64,000 nt of DNA from Gemmatimonadales bacterium (GCA_036500345.1 DASYCE010000011.1:146951-210950), one strand, 5' to 3'. Positions 16,217 through 25,917 are shown, numbered from the stretch's first letter. Translations and numbers: made by a program. The notes: generated by a model not told the origin, from the sequence alone.

Positions 16217-18495
16217 CGTCGCCGATCACGGTTCTTCTCGTCGAAGACAACCCCGGCGACGCCAGACTCGTGACGGAGCTGCTGCGCGATGCGACGGGGG
16301 CGACGTGCCAGGTCGAGTCTGTAGCGCGGCTTCTCATCGCACTCGAGCGGATCGCTGCCGGCGGCATCGATCTCGTATTGCTCGACCTCGGCCTCCCCGA
16401 TAGCCAGGGCGCCGCGACGTTCGACGTCTTGCACCGCGCCGTTCCCGAGATGCCGGTGATCGTGCTCACCGGACTTGGCGACGAAGCGCTCGGCCTGCAG
16501 CTGATCGGTCACGGCGCGCAGGACTACCTCGTCAAGGGCACCGTCGACGGCGGCGCGATGTCGCGCGCCATCCGCTATGCGATCGAGCGGGCGACCTCCG
16601 AACGGACGCTGCGTGAACGGGAGTCGCAATTCCGTGAGCTGGCCGAGAATATCGACGAAGTCTTTTTCGTGCAGGCGGCGGATTTCTCACGGACGCTGTA
16701 CATCTCGCCGGCGTACGAAACGATCTGGGGGCGAAGTTGCCAGAGCGTGTATGACAACCCGGCGGCGTTCATGGACGCCGTTGTTCCCGAAGACCGGGCG
16801 GCGCTGGCGGCGGGAATCGCGATCAACAAGCAGGGCCGCGCCACCCACAATCTCGAGTTCCGGGTGCAACGACCTGACGGGACGATTCGTCAGGTTTCGG
16901 TGCGCGCGACCGGGATCCGCAATGAGCAGGGTGTCGTCTACCGGATCAGTGGTGTGGCGAGCGACATCACCGAGGAGCGTCGAATTCAGGACGCGCTCCG
17001 CGACAGTGAGGCGCTCTACCGCCAGATCACCGATACCTCGTTCGATGCGATCGAAAGAATCGAAGACGGCATTCTTCGCGAGGCGAACGCCGGCTTCGTG
17101 CGGATGTTTGGCTATGACTCGGTTGACGAGGTGATTGGCAAGCCCGTCTCCGCATTCGTTGCCGACGAGTCGCAGGCCGAAGTGGCGCGCAGGGTCAGTC
17201 AGGAGATCGAGGGGAGTTACGAGTTCGTCGGCCTCAGGAAGGACGGCGCACGGATCCAGGTCGAGGCGACGTCGCGGACCCACGCCAGCGGAGATCGCCG
17301 TTACCGGCTGACTGCCCTCCGCGATCTGACCGAGAAGCGGGTCCTCGAGGAGCAGTTCCGCCAGGCACAGAAGATGGAAGCGATCGGGCGACTCGCCGGC
17401 GGCGTGGCGCACGACTTCAACAACCTCCTGATGGTGATCACCGGCTGCGGCGAGCTTCTCCTGGAGGATCTTGCGGCCGGCGATCCGCGGCGCGAGAACG
17501 CGGATGAACTCATCAAGGCGGCAGAAGCGGCGGCGGCGCTGACACGGCAGCTGCTCGCCTTCTCCCGCCAGCAGGTGATCCAGCCACGGGTGATCACGAT
17601 CGAGAGCGTGCTGCAATCGTCGGAAAAGATGCTGCGACGGTTGATCGGAGAGGATGTGGCGCTGGCGCTGGCGCTCAACCCGGCACCGGCGACGGTGAAG
17701 ATCGATCCGCACCAGCTCGAACAGGTGGTAATGAACCTGGTGGTCAATGCGCGCGACGCGATGCCGTCGGGCGGCCGGATCACGATCGACACCACCGTCC
17801 TCGATCTCGACGACGCCTATGTGCGATCGCACTGGCCGGCGACGGCGGGGATGTACGTGATGCTGGCGGTGACCGACACCGGGATCGGGATGGATGAATC
17901 AACCCGGGCCCGGATCTTCGAGCCGTTCTTCACCACCAAGGAGATGGGGAAAGGGACCGGTCTCGGCCTGTCGATGGTATACGGCATCGTGCGGCAGAGC
18001 GGCGGGTTCATTTGGGTCTACAGCGAGCCGGGTCGCGGTGCCACCTTCAAGATCTACCTGCCGCTGGTCGACGGCTCGGCGGACGTGGTTGATCATGTGA
18101 CGGAAATCGGGGCCGCCCCGACCGGCACCGAGACGATCCTCCTGGTGGAAGACGAGGAGGCGGTGCGGTCAGTGGTCCGGCAGGCGCTCGACCGGCATGG
18201 TTACAAGGTCCTGGTGGCACCGGACGGTGCAGCGGCGATTGGAATCCTCACTGCGTCGGACCAGCCGGTGCACCTGCTGATCACCGACGTGGTGATGCCG
18301 GGGCTGAGTGGGCGGCAGTTGGCGGAGCAATTCGCAACGATGCGTCCCGCTGCACGAATTCTGTTCATGTCGGGATATACCACCGATGCGGTGGTGCGTC
18401 ATGGCGTCCTCGACCCGGGGATCGCCTATTTGCAGAAGCCGTTTTCGCCGGCGGCGCTGCTGCGGAAGGTGAGGCAGGTCCTCGACGGGCGGTGA
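16213..18495 (+). CDS. hybrid sensor kinase REC-PAS-PAS-HK-REC
   Basis: A 760-residue hybrid kinase. N-terminal receiver (1-120) with LLVEDNPGDARLVTELL and Asp in VLLDLGLPDSQG; PAS domains at ~135-260 and ~265-375; HisKA box RLAGGVAHDFNNLLMVI near 396 (the AHDFNN form); HATPase with VVMNLVVNARDAMPSGG, DTGIGMDESTRARIFEPFFT and GTGLGLSMVYGIVRQSGG; and a C-terminal receiver (~640-758) with LLVEDEEAVRSVVRQAL, Asp in LLITDVVMPGLSG and Lys in IAYLQKPFSPAALL. It is cytoplasmic by sequence. The N-terminal receiver could accept phosphate from the first kinase of this operon, linking the three genes into one cascade; that is inference. Confidence 0.9.
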   Translation: MTSPITVLLVEDNPGDARLVTELLRDATGATCQVESVARLLIALERIAAGGIDLVLLDLGLPDSQGAATFDVLHRAVPEMPVIVLTGLGDEALGLQLIGHGAQDYLVKGTVDGGAMSRAIRYAIERATSERTLRERESQFRELAENIDEVFFVQAADFSRTLYISPAYETIWGRSCQSVYDNPAAFMDAVVPEDRAALAAGIAINKQGRATHNLEFRVQRPDGTIRQVSVRATGIRNEQGVVYRISGVASDITEERRIQDALRDSEALYRQITDTSFDAIERIEDGILREANAGFVRMFGYDSVDEVIGKPVSAFVADESQAEVARRVSQEIEGSYEFVGLRKDGARIQVEATSRTHASGDRRYRLTALRDLTEKRVLEEQFRQAQKMEAIGRLAGGVAHDFNNLLMVITGCGELLLEDLAAGDPRRENADELIKAAEAAAALTRQLLAFSRQQVIQPRVITIESVLQSSEKMLRRLIGEDVALALALNPAPATVKIDPHQLEQVVMNLVVNARDAMPSGGRITIDTTVLDLDDAYVRSHWPATAGMYVMLAVTDTGIGMDESTRARIFEPFFTTKEMGKGTGLGLSMVYGIVRQSGGFIWVYSEPGRGATFKIYLPLVDGSADVVDHVTEIGAAPTGTETILLVEDEEAVRSVVRQALDRHGYKVLVAPDGAAAIGILTASDQPVHLLITDVVMPGLSGRQLAEQFATMRPAARILFMSGYTTDAVVRHGVLDPGIAYLQKPFSPAALLRKVRQVLDGR

Positions 18496-18525
18496 TGCGT
18501 GTCGGCGGCGATTCGGGAGACTGGA

Positions 18526-20187
18526 TCAGCGTGGTGCCGCGTCGGATGCCGCAAGCACGAGCGCATCGTCAAGTGATGCCGCCAGATTCTCACGGCCAAT
18601 TTCATCGAGACGCTGTGACCGTTCGAGCGCAACGAGCGGCTGCGCGTGGACACCGGCGAGTATTACGCGGGTCCCGCCACGACGCGCCTGGCGCACCAGC
18701 TCACCCAGGACATGAATTCCGGTGGCATCGATCGCCGGCACATGCCGCATCCGGAGAATCAGCACCCGCGGCCGTGCCGCCACCTGCCCCAGCGCGTTCT
18801 TGAACGACTCCGCGGCACCGAAGAAGAAGGGGCCGTTGATCTCGTACACCTCCACCCCGACCGGAATCGTCCTGGGACGAATCAGCTCGTCGTCCTCGCC
18901 ATCGGACGATCCGGGGTCCCGCAACTCGCGGGTAATCATCGTCACGTTGGTGACCTCGGCCATCCGCCTCATGAACAGGAACGCGGCAAGGACCATCCCG
19001 ACTTCGATCGCAACGGTCAGGTCGACTAGTACCGTGAGCGTGAACGTCGCGAGCAGAACGAGGACATCGCTCGCGGGAGCGCGCAGGTCGCTGACGAAGG
19101 TGCGCCACTCGCTCATGTGGTAGGCGACGATGACGAGGATCGCCGCGAGTGCCGAAAGCGGAATCAGCGCCGCCCATCGGCCCACGAATAGGGTGATGGC
19201 GAGGAGCGTGAGCGCGTGCACCATCCCGGCGACCGGGGTGCGCCCGCCGTTCTTGATGTTGGTGGCGGTGCGCGCAATGGCGCCAGTCGCCGGAATGCCG
19301 CCAAAGATCGGCGAGACGATGTTGGCGATCCCCTGCGCCACCAGTTCCATGTTCGAGCGGTGCCGACCGCCGATCATCCCGTCGGCGACCACTGCGGAGA
19401 GGAGCGATTCCACCGCCGCCAGGATGGCGATGGTGAACGCGGGGCCGATCAGCGCGCCGGCCCGCGCCAGCGTGACGCGCGGAATGACCGGCATCGGCAG
19501 GCCGGCATGCACGCCACCGAATCGGGTCCCGATCGTTTCCACCGGCAAACGAAACACGGTGGCGACGACCGTGCTGGCGATCAGTGCCACGAACGGGCCC
19601 GGGATGCGGCGGCTGATCTTCGGCCACGCAATCATCGTCAGCAGCGATCCGGCGGCGATCGCGAGCGCCCAGAGGTTGATGTCGTGCCAGTGACTGCCGA
19701 ATGCTGTCCACCGCGGGACGAACGCCGCGGGCACCGCACCCATGCGCAGCCCGAAGAAGTCCTTGACCTGGCTCGACAGGATGATGATCGCGATGCCGCT
19801 GGTGAAGCCGATGATCACCGGATGTGGCACGAACTTGATCGCCGAGCCGAAGCGCGCCAGCCCCAGTGCGACGAGAATGACGCCGGCCATGAGCGTGGCG
19901 ATGGCAAGACCGTCGACGCCGTACTGCTGCACGATCCCGTACACGATCACGATGAACGCCCCGGTCGGCCCGCCGATCTGCACGCGGGAGCCACCGAGCG
20001 CAGAGATCAGAAAACCGGCGATGATCGCGGTGTACAGGCCGCGCTCGGGGGAGACGCCACTCGCGATGGCGAAGGCGATCGCCAACGGGAGCGCCACAAT
20101 GCCGACGATGACGCCGGCGGTGGCATCCGCCATGAACTGATGGCGGTCGTAGTCCCTGAGGGTTGTGGCGAGCTTGGGTAGCAACAT
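18526..20187 (-). CDS. SulP-family anion transporter with STAS domain
   Basis: A 553-residue inner-membrane transporter. The N-terminal [20 protein letters not shown] and [20 protein letters not shown] followed by [17 protein letters not shown] are diagnostic of SulP proteins, as is the [20 protein letters not shown] segment. About ten hydrophobic helices are seen. A C-terminal STAS domain (~435-540) has [20 protein letters not shown]. Typical substrates are sulfate, bicarbonate or other anions; the sequence does not settle which. It is the last gene of a minus-strand group after a kinase and two receivers, 27 bases behind the second receiver, so its expression is probably tied to that signalling system. 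Confidence 0.92.
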   Translation of the reverse strand: MLLPKLATTLRDYDRHQFMADATAGVIVGIVALPLAIAFAIASGVSPERGLYTAIIAGFLISALGGSRVQIGGPTGAFIVIVYGIVQQYGVDGLAIATLMAGVILVALGLARFGSAIKFVPHPVIIGFTSGIAIIILSSQVKDFFGLRMGAVPAAFVPRWTAFGSHWHDINLWALAIAAGSLLTMIAWPKISRRIPGPFVALIASTVVATVFRLPVETIGTRFGGVHAGLPMPVIPRVTLARAGALIGPAFTIAILAAVESLLSAVVADGMIGGRHRSNMELVAQGIANIVSPIFGGIPATGAIARTATNIKNGGRTPVAGMVHALTLLAITLFVGRWAALIPLSALAAILVIVAYHMSEWRTFVSDLRAPASDVLVLLATFTLTVLVDLTVAIEVGMVLAAFLFMRRMAEVTNVTMITRELRDPGSSDGEDDELIRPRTIPVGVEVYEINGPFFFGAAESFKNALGQVAARPRVLILRMRHVPAIDATGIHVLGELVRQARRGGTRVILAGVHAQPLVALERSQRLDEIGRENLAASLDDALVLAASDAAPR

Positions 20188-20214
20188 TCGAGTTGGGTGA
20201 GCGTCCCGAGCCCG

Positions 20215-20589
20215 TCAGGCGGCGTTGGGGAGGAGCCGGCGGATCTCGGCGACGAGGTCGTCGAAGAGGAACGGCTTGCTCATGAAGGCGTTGGCACCTG
20301 CAGCAAACGCCGCACGCTGATCCTCCGGCGCATCGCGCGCAGTGAGCATCAGGATCGGTACGGTGCGGCCGTCGGCGCGGAACGACCGCGCGATGTCGAT
20401 CCCGCTCTTGCGCGGCAGCATGTGATCGAGAAGCACGAGATCGACGTCGTCACCGATCTTCGCCTGCGCGTCTTCGCCGGTCGTCGCCCATTCCACGTCG
20501 AACCCTTCATCGCGCAAGCCATGGGCAATGAAGCTCCCGACGCGGGGGTCGTCTTCGACGAGCAGGAGGCGCAGCGGCGCTTTCGTCAT
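20215..20589 (-). CDS. single-domain response regulator
   Basis: A 124-residue stand-alone receiver. Acidic pocket LLLVEDDPRVGSFIAHGL, phospho-acceptor Asp in VDLVLLDHMLPRKSG, Thr in PILMLTARDAPEDQ and Lys in NAFMSKPFLFDDL. It closely resembles the receiver domain of its upstream neighbour, sharing FIxxGLxxEG and PILMLTxRDAPED, so it may be a partial duplicate of that gene. Its ATG overlaps the neighbour's stop (ATGA at 20589-20586). Confidence 0.9.
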   Translation of the reverse strand: MTKAPLRLLLVEDDPRVGSFIAHGLRDEGFDVEWATTGEDAQAKIGDDVDLVLLDHMLPRKSGIDIARSFRADGRTVPILMLTARDAPEDQRAAFAAGANAFMSKPFLFDDLVAEIRRLLPNAA

Positions 20590-21293
20590 GACGCGTCGCC
20601 AGTCGCATCGGCGCCGTCACTGCCGGATTCGCGCAAGGCGAAACCGACCCCTCGTACGGTCTGCAGCAGTTCGACGCCGGCGGCATCCGCCAGCTTGCGG
20701 CGAAGATTTCCCACATGCACGTCGACCACGTTGCTCTCGGGATCGAAATGCATGTCCCAGACCTTCTCCAGCAGCGTGGTGCGCCGGACGACTTCGTCGG
20801 CGTGCAGCAGGAAATACTCCAGGAGCTGGAACTCCTTGGGCGTCAGGTTCATCCGCTTGCGGCCGACGGTGACGCGATGATGGGCCCGGTCCATGGTGAT
20901 CGGCCCGAACCGCAACTCCTCCAGTCGGCCGGTCCCGCCGCGGCGCGTGAGCGCGCGCAACCGCGCAAGGAGCTCATCGAAGCGGAACGGCTTGGCGAGA
21001 TAGTCGTCGGCGCCGGCATCGAGTCCTCGGACGATATCCTCGGGTGCGTCGCGCGATGTGAGCATCAGGATCGGCGTGGTGCGCCCCTCGCGCCGCAGTT
21101 CAGCTGCGATCTGGAAGCCGTTCTTCTTGGGGAGCATCACGTCGAGCAGGATGGCGTCGTAGTCGTACACGTGTGCCAGCATCCCCGCCTGATCGCCGTC
21201 AGTCGCGACATCGACCGCGTGCCCTTCCTCCTCGAGCCCCTGCTTGATGAAGGAGGCGATTTTCCGCTCGTCTTCGACGACCAGGATCTTCAT
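20586..21293 (-). CDS. OmpR/PhoB-type response regulator
   Basis: A 235-residue two-domain regulator. Receiver (1-120): MKILVVEDERKIASFIKQGL, Asp in YDAILLDVMLPKKNG, Lys in DDYLAKPFRFDELL. A winged-helix DNA-binding domain follows (~125-225): LTPKEFQLLEYFLLHADEVV, then DPESNVVDVHVGNLRRKLAD and LLQTVRGVGFALRE, all standard OmpR/PhoB landmarks. The frame is open further upstream but MKILVVED at 21293 is the family start. It lies 58 bases behind the GAF-kinase gene and is its probable partner. Confidence 0.92.
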   Translation of the reverse strand: MKILVVEDERKIASFIKQGLEEEGHAVDVATDGDQAGMLAHVYDYDAILLDVMLPKKNGFQIAAELRREGRTTPILMLTSRDAPEDIVRGLDAGADDYLAKPFRFDELLARLRALTRRGGTGRLEELRFGPITMDRAHHRVTVGRKRMNLTPKEFQLLEYFLLHADEVVRRTTLLEKVWDMHFDPESNVVDVHVGNLRRKLADAAGVELLQTVRGVGFALRESGSDGADATGDAS

Positions 21294-21351
21294 GGCGCGA
21301 AAGGTGGCGAGGCCCCGATGAAGGGGGCGCCAATCCAGGATGAAGGTTTCT

Positions 21352-22575
21352 TCATCCTTGCGCGCCGAGCGGCAAGTCAAGCACAAAGATGCCGGCGCCC
21401 TCCTGCGGGGTGGCGCCCAGGTCGCCACCGAGAAGCCGCGCCAACCGCCGTGAAAGCGGCAGCCCAAGGCCGATCCCCTGCTTCTCGCCGTCCGCCTTGG
21501 TGACGTAGATGTCGAAGATCCGCTCGACCTCGTCTTCGCGAATCCCAGGCCCCTCGTCACGGACGGTGTAGCGCATCCGGTCACCGGCGACCGCGGCCGA
21601 GAGCTCCACCGCCGACTTCTCCGGGGTGTACTTGATGGCGTTGCTCAGGAGGTTCACGAGGATCTGCTCGACCCGGCTGGCGTCGGTCTCGATCGGCGGG
21701 AGCGTCGGCCCCAGCTTGACGAGAATCCGCACCTCCTTGGTGTTGGCTGATGGCATGACCCGGCCGATAGCACGCCTCGCCACGCCGACGGAATCGACCA
21801 GCCTGATCACCGGCTTGAGCCGATCCTCGTCGAGGCGGCTGAGGTCGAGGAGGTCATTGATCAACCCCACCGCCTGCTGCGCGGAGTCGAGCACTTCGAA
21901 GGCTGCGGGGGGCACGGTGGCCGGATCCTTCTTCCGGACCAGGAGCTCGGACCAGCCGTAGACCGCCGCGAGTGCGTTGCGCAACTCGTGATTGACCATC
22001 GCGAAGAAGCGCTCACGAGTCCGATGCAGCTGATGGACTTCGGCAAGCAGCCGCGCGCTCTCCTCGTGCAATCGGGCGTTCTCCACGGCCGACGCGGTCA
22101 TCGCGGCGAGCAGGATGGCGATGTGTTCGTCTTCGTCGGTGAACTCGCTGCCGTCGAGCTTTTCGGTGAGGTAGAGATCGCCGAAGATGCCGCGGCGCCC
22201 GGCGACGGGGACGCCGAGGAATGTGTGCATCGGAGGGTGATGCGGCGGGAAGCCGTACGAATCGGGGTGACGCGCCAGGTCGGGGAGCCGGATGGGCCGT
22301 CCCTCGCGGATCACCAGGCCGAGAATGCCGTGACCCGTCGGCCGTGGTCCGATCCGGGCGATTTCCTCGTCGCTGAGGCCGTGGGTGACGAATTGTTCGA
22401 GGAGGCGTCCATCCGGCGCGAGGACACCAATCGCTGCGTAACGTGCGCCGATCACGTCGGCAGCGATCTCGGCAACCCGATGGAGGACGCGATCGAGCGA
22501 GGCTTCTGAGGTGAGTGCGACCCCCGCCAGCACCAGCTTTTCCAGTCGCTCACCGCGACGAATCGCACGCTCCAT
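21352..22575 (-). CDS. GAF-domain sensor histidine kinase
   Basis: A 407-residue kinase. The chosen ATG (22575, MERAIRRGERLEKLV) has GGAG eight bases upstream; the longer upstream frame is Cys-rich and unlike the family. A GAF domain (~20-175) contains VIGARYAAIGVLAPDGRLLE, GPRPTGHGILGLVI and PVAGRRGIFGDLYLTEK, a pattern shared with DosS/DevS-type sensors. HisKA box: FFAMVNHELRNALAAVYGWS near 195. HATPase: ILVNLLSNAIKYTPEKSAV, RDEGPGIREDEVERIFDIYV, GIGLGLPLSRRLARLLGG. There is no membrane segment, so the input is cytosolic. The ligand, possibly a cofactor or redox signal, is unknown. Confidence 0.88.
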   Translation of the reverse strand: MERAIRRGERLEKLVLAGVALTSEASLDRVLHRVAEIAADVIGARYAAIGVLAPDGRLLEQFVTHGLSDEEIARIGPRPTGHGILGLVIREGRPIRLPDLARHPDSYGFPPHHPPMHTFLGVPVAGRRGIFGDLYLTEKLDGSEFTDEDEHIAILLAAMTASAVENARLHEESARLLAEVHQLHRTRERFFAMVNHELRNALAAVYGWSELLVRKKDPATVPPAAFEVLDSAQQAVGLINDLLDLSRLDEDRLKPVIRLVDSVGVARRAIGRVMPSANTKEVRILVKLGPTLPPIETDASRVEQILVNLLSNAIKYTPEKSAVELSAAVAGDRMRYTVRDEGPGIREDEVERIFDIYVTKADGEKQGIGLGLPLSRRLARLLGGDLGATPQEGAGIFVLDLPLGAQG

Positions 22576-22754
22576 CGATTCGCTCCGAAGGTGACGGAAT
22601 CGCCCCGGACAACAGGGCTCAGGCAAGCTCCGCCGCGTCCCGACAGATGTCAAGCATCGATCGCAGGATCCACAAGAAACCTTCATCTTCGCTCCACCTG
22701 CGCTTCATCACCCGACCGGTACACTCCGTCCAACAACTCTGACGGAGCTGCCCG

Positions 22755-23789
22755 ATGTCGATCGAAACCGAGCACCAGCCGACCCGCCGGTCATTCCTGT
22801 GCCAGGGAGCGAGCATCGCGCTCGCCCTTCCGGCTGTGAGCGCCGTCGTCGCCGCGTGCGACCGCCCCAAGGCTGCCGCTGCAGCTGCTGCGAAGCCCGT
22901 CGCGCCACCGCTGACGCCGCGCCAGAAAGCCGACGCGATGGATGCGGTCCACGAACGGGGAATGAAGGCGTTTCCGGCAAAGACCACCGGTGTCGGTAGC
23001 GTCGATCTGGCGCCGCGCATTGAGCACGGCGTCAAGATCTTCGATCTGACCGCGGAGAAGATCCAGTGGGAGACGCAGCCCGGGAAGATGGTGGAAGCAT
23101 TCGCCTACAACGGGATAGTCCCCGGTCCGACGATCCGCGTCCGCGAGGGTGACCGAGTCGAGGTGAATCTCATCAACAAGCTCGACCAGTCGACGGTGAT
23201 TCACTTCCATGGCCTCGAGCTCCCCAACGACCAGGACGGCGTGCCCTTCATCACCCAGCCGCCGGTCAAGCCGGGGGAGACCTACACCTATCGCTTCACG
23301 GTGCCGAACGCCGGGTCGCACATGTACCACTCGCATCACAACTCCGCCGAGCAGGTGAGCAAGGGGATGCTCGGCGCGTTCATCGTCGAGCCACGGGATC
23401 CGAATCCGGCGCACCGCGCCGACATCGACGCGCTGATGATCCTCAACGACGGCGTGCATGGCTACACGCTCAATGGCAAGTCATTCCCCGCAACCGCGCC
23501 GATCGTCGCCAGCAAGGGCCAGACAGTGCGGATCCGTTTCATGAATGAAGGGATGATGATCCACCCGATGCACCTGCACGGGATGCACATGACCGTGATT
23601 GCGAAGGACGGGTGGGATCAGCCGCAGCCGTGGAAGTGCGACACGCTCAACATCGCGCCCGGTGAGCGCTGGGACGTGCTGGTCAAGGCGAACAATCCGG
23701 GAACATGGGCATTCCACTGCCACATCCTGCAGCATGCCGAGAGCATGGAAGGGATGTTCGGGATGGTGACGGCGCTGGTGGTCACATGA
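22755..23789 (+). CDS. multicopper oxidase, two-domain type
   Basis: A 344-residue exported copper oxidase. The N-terminus TRRSFLCQGASIALALPAVS is a twin-arginine-like signal, and VVAACD adds a possible lipobox, so it may be a membrane-tethered periplasmic protein. The four copper motifs are complete: VIHFHG (~149), YHSHHN (~191), HPMHLHG (~268) and FHCHILQHAESMEGM (~320), the last holding the type 1 Cys and Met. The type 1 site is thus only in the second domain, and the length fits a two-domain oxidase rather than NirK. It precedes nosZ by 118 bases. A nitrite reductase role is unlikely because the first-domain type 1 Cys is missing; a copper or small-molecule oxidase is more likely. Confidence 0.88.
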   Translation: MSIETEHQPTRRSFLCQGASIALALPAVSAVVAACDRPKAAAAAAAKPVAPPLTPRQKADAMDAVHERGMKAFPAKTTGVGSVDLAPRIEHGVKIFDLTAEKIQWETQPGKMVEAFAYNGIVPGPTIRVREGDRVEVNLINKLDQSTVIHFHGLELPNDQDGVPFITQPPVKPGETYTYRFTVPNAGSHMYHSHHNSAEQVSKGMLGAFIVEPRDPNPAHRADIDALMILNDGVHGYTLNGKSFPATAPIVASKGQTVRIRFMNEGMMIHPMHLHGMHMTVIAKDGWDQPQPWKCDTLNIAPGERWDVLVKANNPGTWAFHCHILQHAESMEGMFGMVTALVVT

Positions 23790-23809
23790 GCCAGCCGACG
23801 ACTCCGCCG

Positions 23810-23831
23810 CAGATGAATGGCTCTTCATCTG
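23810..23831 (+). terminator. hairpin between multicopper oxidase gene and nosZ
   Basis: CAGATGAA (23810-23817) and TTCATCTG (23824-23831) form a perfect 8-bp stem with a 6-base loop, 20 bases after the oxidase stop. No T-run follows, so it may be a weak terminator, a transcript-processing site or an mRNA stabiliser rather than an efficient intrinsic terminator. Confidence 0.4.
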
Positions 23832-23907
23832 TCGTTCACGCTCCTCTACAGCCCGGGATCACACTTTCGGTGCATCAGCTGGTACGAACCATCGATCCGA
23901 GGTTGCC

Positions 23908-25917
23908 ATGTCACTGTCGAGACTGAGCTGTTCCCTGATCGTCGCGAGCGCCGTTGCGGCGACCGCCTGCCGCACTCCCGCGCCGCAGGACCTCCTCACC
24001 GGCGACGCTGCCCGGGCGGTGTACGTCGCACCCGGCCACTACGATGAGTTCTACGCCTTCCTCTCCGGCGGCTACAGCGGCCAGGTCGCGGTGTACGGAC
24101 TACCCTCGGGGCGGCTCCTCAAGGAGATCCCGGTCTTCTCGGCGTTCCCGGAGAATGGCTACGGCTACACCGAGGAGAACCGCGCACTGCTGCAGACGAC
24201 GTACGGGATGGTGCCGTGGGATGACACCCATCATCCTGAACTGTCGCAGACCAATGGTCTCCCCGACGGCCGCTGGCTCTTCATCAACGGCAACAACACG
24301 CCGCGCATCGCGCGCATCGACCTGACCCGATTCGAAACCGATGAGATCATCCAGATCCCCAACTCGGCGGGCGGGCATGCGTCGCCGTTCACCACCGGCA
24401 ATTCGGAATATGTCGTCTCCGCGACGCGCTTCTCGGTTCCGGTGCCGAACAGCGACGTGCCGATCGCCGACTACAAGGAACGTTTCAAGGGGACGTTGTC
24501 GTTCGTGCGCGCCGACCAGCCGGGGAAGATGGACATCGCTTTCCAGATCCTGATGCCGGGGTACGACTACGACCTTGGCCACGCCGGCAAGGGACCGTCC
24601 GACGGCTGGTTTTTCTTCACCAGCTACAACAGCGAGCAGGCGTACACCAAGCTCGAAGTGAATGCATCGCGCAACGACAAGGACTACATCGCCGCGGTGC
24701 ACTGGAAGCTCGCCGAGCAGTGCGTCAAGGATGGCAAGGCACACCGCACGCCGGCGGAGTACGATCACAACTACGTCGACGAGAAGAGCCGCATCGCGGT
24801 CACCGAACGCAAGCACAGCGTCCTGGTCCTGAAGCCGGAGGATTGTCCCGGCGTCGTCTACCTGATTCCCACGCCGAAGTCGCCGCATGGCGTCGATATC
24901 GATCCGACCGGTGAATACATCGTCGGTGGCGGCAAGCTCGCCACGGTGATCCCGGTGCACTCGTTCACGAAGATGCAGCAGGCGATCGCCGCGAAGGCAT
25001 TCGATGGCGATCTCGACGGCATCCCCGTGCTCAAGTACGAAGCCGTCCTCGCGGGCGAAGTGCAGCACCCGGGCCTCGGGCCGCTGCACACCGAGTTCGA
25101 CGGGAAGGGATACGCCTACACCTCGATGTTCATCTCGTCCGAGGTGGTGAAATGGAAGCTGGGAACGTGGCAGGTCGTCGATCGGGCGCCGACGTACTAC
25201 TCGATCGGCCACCTGATGATCCCCGGCGGCGATTCGCGCCAGCCGTGGGGGAAGTACCTCCTGGCGATGAACAAGATCACCAAGGACCGCTACCTCCCGA
25301 CCGGCCCGGAGCTCGACCAGTCGGCACAGCTCTTCGACATCAGCGGCGGGAAGATGCGACTCCTCCTCGACTTCCCCACCGTCGGCGAGCCGCACTACGC
25401 ACAGGCACTCCCCGCGTCGTTGATTCGCGCGCGGCAGGTGAAGTTCCTCGCGCTCGCCGGCAACACCAATCCGTACGTGGCTCGCAGCGAGGCGGACGGC
25501 GGGATCACGCGCAGCGGCAAGGCCGTGCACGTCAAGATGATTGCGATCCGCAGCCACTTTGCCCCGGACAATCTCGAGGGGGTGATGCTCGGCGACACGG
25601 TGTACTTCCATGTCACCAACATCGAGCAGGACTGGGACATCGTCCACGGCTTCGCGGTCCTGGGGATGAACACGGCGAACCTGATCCTTCTGCCCGGTGA
25701 GACGCGCACGTTGCGCTGGGTCCCCCAGGAGGTCGGCGTCTTCCCGTTCTACTGCACCGACTTCTGCAGTGCGCTGCACCAGGAGATGCAGGGGTACATC
25801 CGCGTGAGTGCGCCGGGGAGCAACGTGCCGCTCACCGCCAACACCTCCCCCAAGGCGGCAACACAGCAGGCGCGGATGCCGATGAACCATGGCAGCATGA
25901 AAGGGGCTGGGCGATGA
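23908..25917 (+). CDS. nosZ: nitrous-oxide reductase, clade II (Sec-type)
   Basis: A 669-residue periplasmic enzyme reducing N2O to N2. The signal MSLSRLSCSLIVASAVAATA lacks a twin-arginine motif and ends at a Cys (ATACRTP), so export is Sec-type and possibly lipid-anchored; this marks clade II. A beta-propeller with CuZ ligands follows: HYDEFYAF, DTHHPELSQT (~105), LGHAGKGPSDGW, SPHGVDIDPTG, LHTEFDGKGYAYTS, YSIGHLMIPG and GEPHYAQ. The C-terminal cupredoxin domain carries the binuclear CuA motif CTDFCSALHQEM near residue 615, all ligands present. The C-terminal tail is Met/His-rich (MPMNHGSM). ATG 23908 has GAGG upstream. The stop overlaps the next gene (ATGA), starting the maturation operon. 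Confidence 0.96.
   Translation: MSLSRLSCSLIVASAVAATACRTPAPQDLLTGDAARAVYVAPGHYDEFYAFLSGGYSGQVAVYGLPSGRLLKEIPVFSAFPENGYGYTEENRALLQTTYGMVPWDDTHHPELSQTNGLPDGRWLFINGNNTPRIARIDLTRFETDEIIQIPNSAGGHASPFTTGNSEYVVSATRFSVPVPNSDVPIADYKERFKGTLSFVRADQPGKMDIAFQILMPGYDYDLGHAGKGPSDGWFFFTSYNSEQAYTKLEVNASRNDKDYIAAVHWKLAEQCVKDGKAHRTPAEYDHNYVDEKSRIAVTERKHSVLVLKPEDCPGVVYLIPTPKSPHGVDIDPTGEYIVGGGKLATVIPVHSFTKMQQAIAAKAFDGDLDGIPVLKYEAVLAGEVQHPGLGPLHTEFDGKGYAYTSMFISSEVVKWKLGTWQVVDRAPTYYSIGHLMIPGGDSRQPWGKYLLAMNKITKDRYLPTGPELDQSAQLFDISGGKMRLLLDFPTVGEPHYAQALPASLIRARQVKFLALAGNTNPYVARSEADGGITRSGKAVHVKMIAIRSHFAPDNLEGVMLGDTVYFHVTNIEQDWDIVHGFAVLGMNTANLILLPGETRTLRWVPQEVGVFPFYCTDFCSALHQEMQGYIRVSAPGSNVPLTANTSPKAATQQARMPMNHGSMKGAGR

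Noticed and set aside
22576..22754. FNR/CRP-type site before the nos cluster
   Set aside because: No TTGAT-N4-ATCAA or similar dyad could be found; a TACACT near 22720 lacks a good -35.
22755..23789. Copper nitrite reductase (NirK)
   Set aside because: The first-domain type 1 copper Cys is missing and the type 1 site lies in domain 2.
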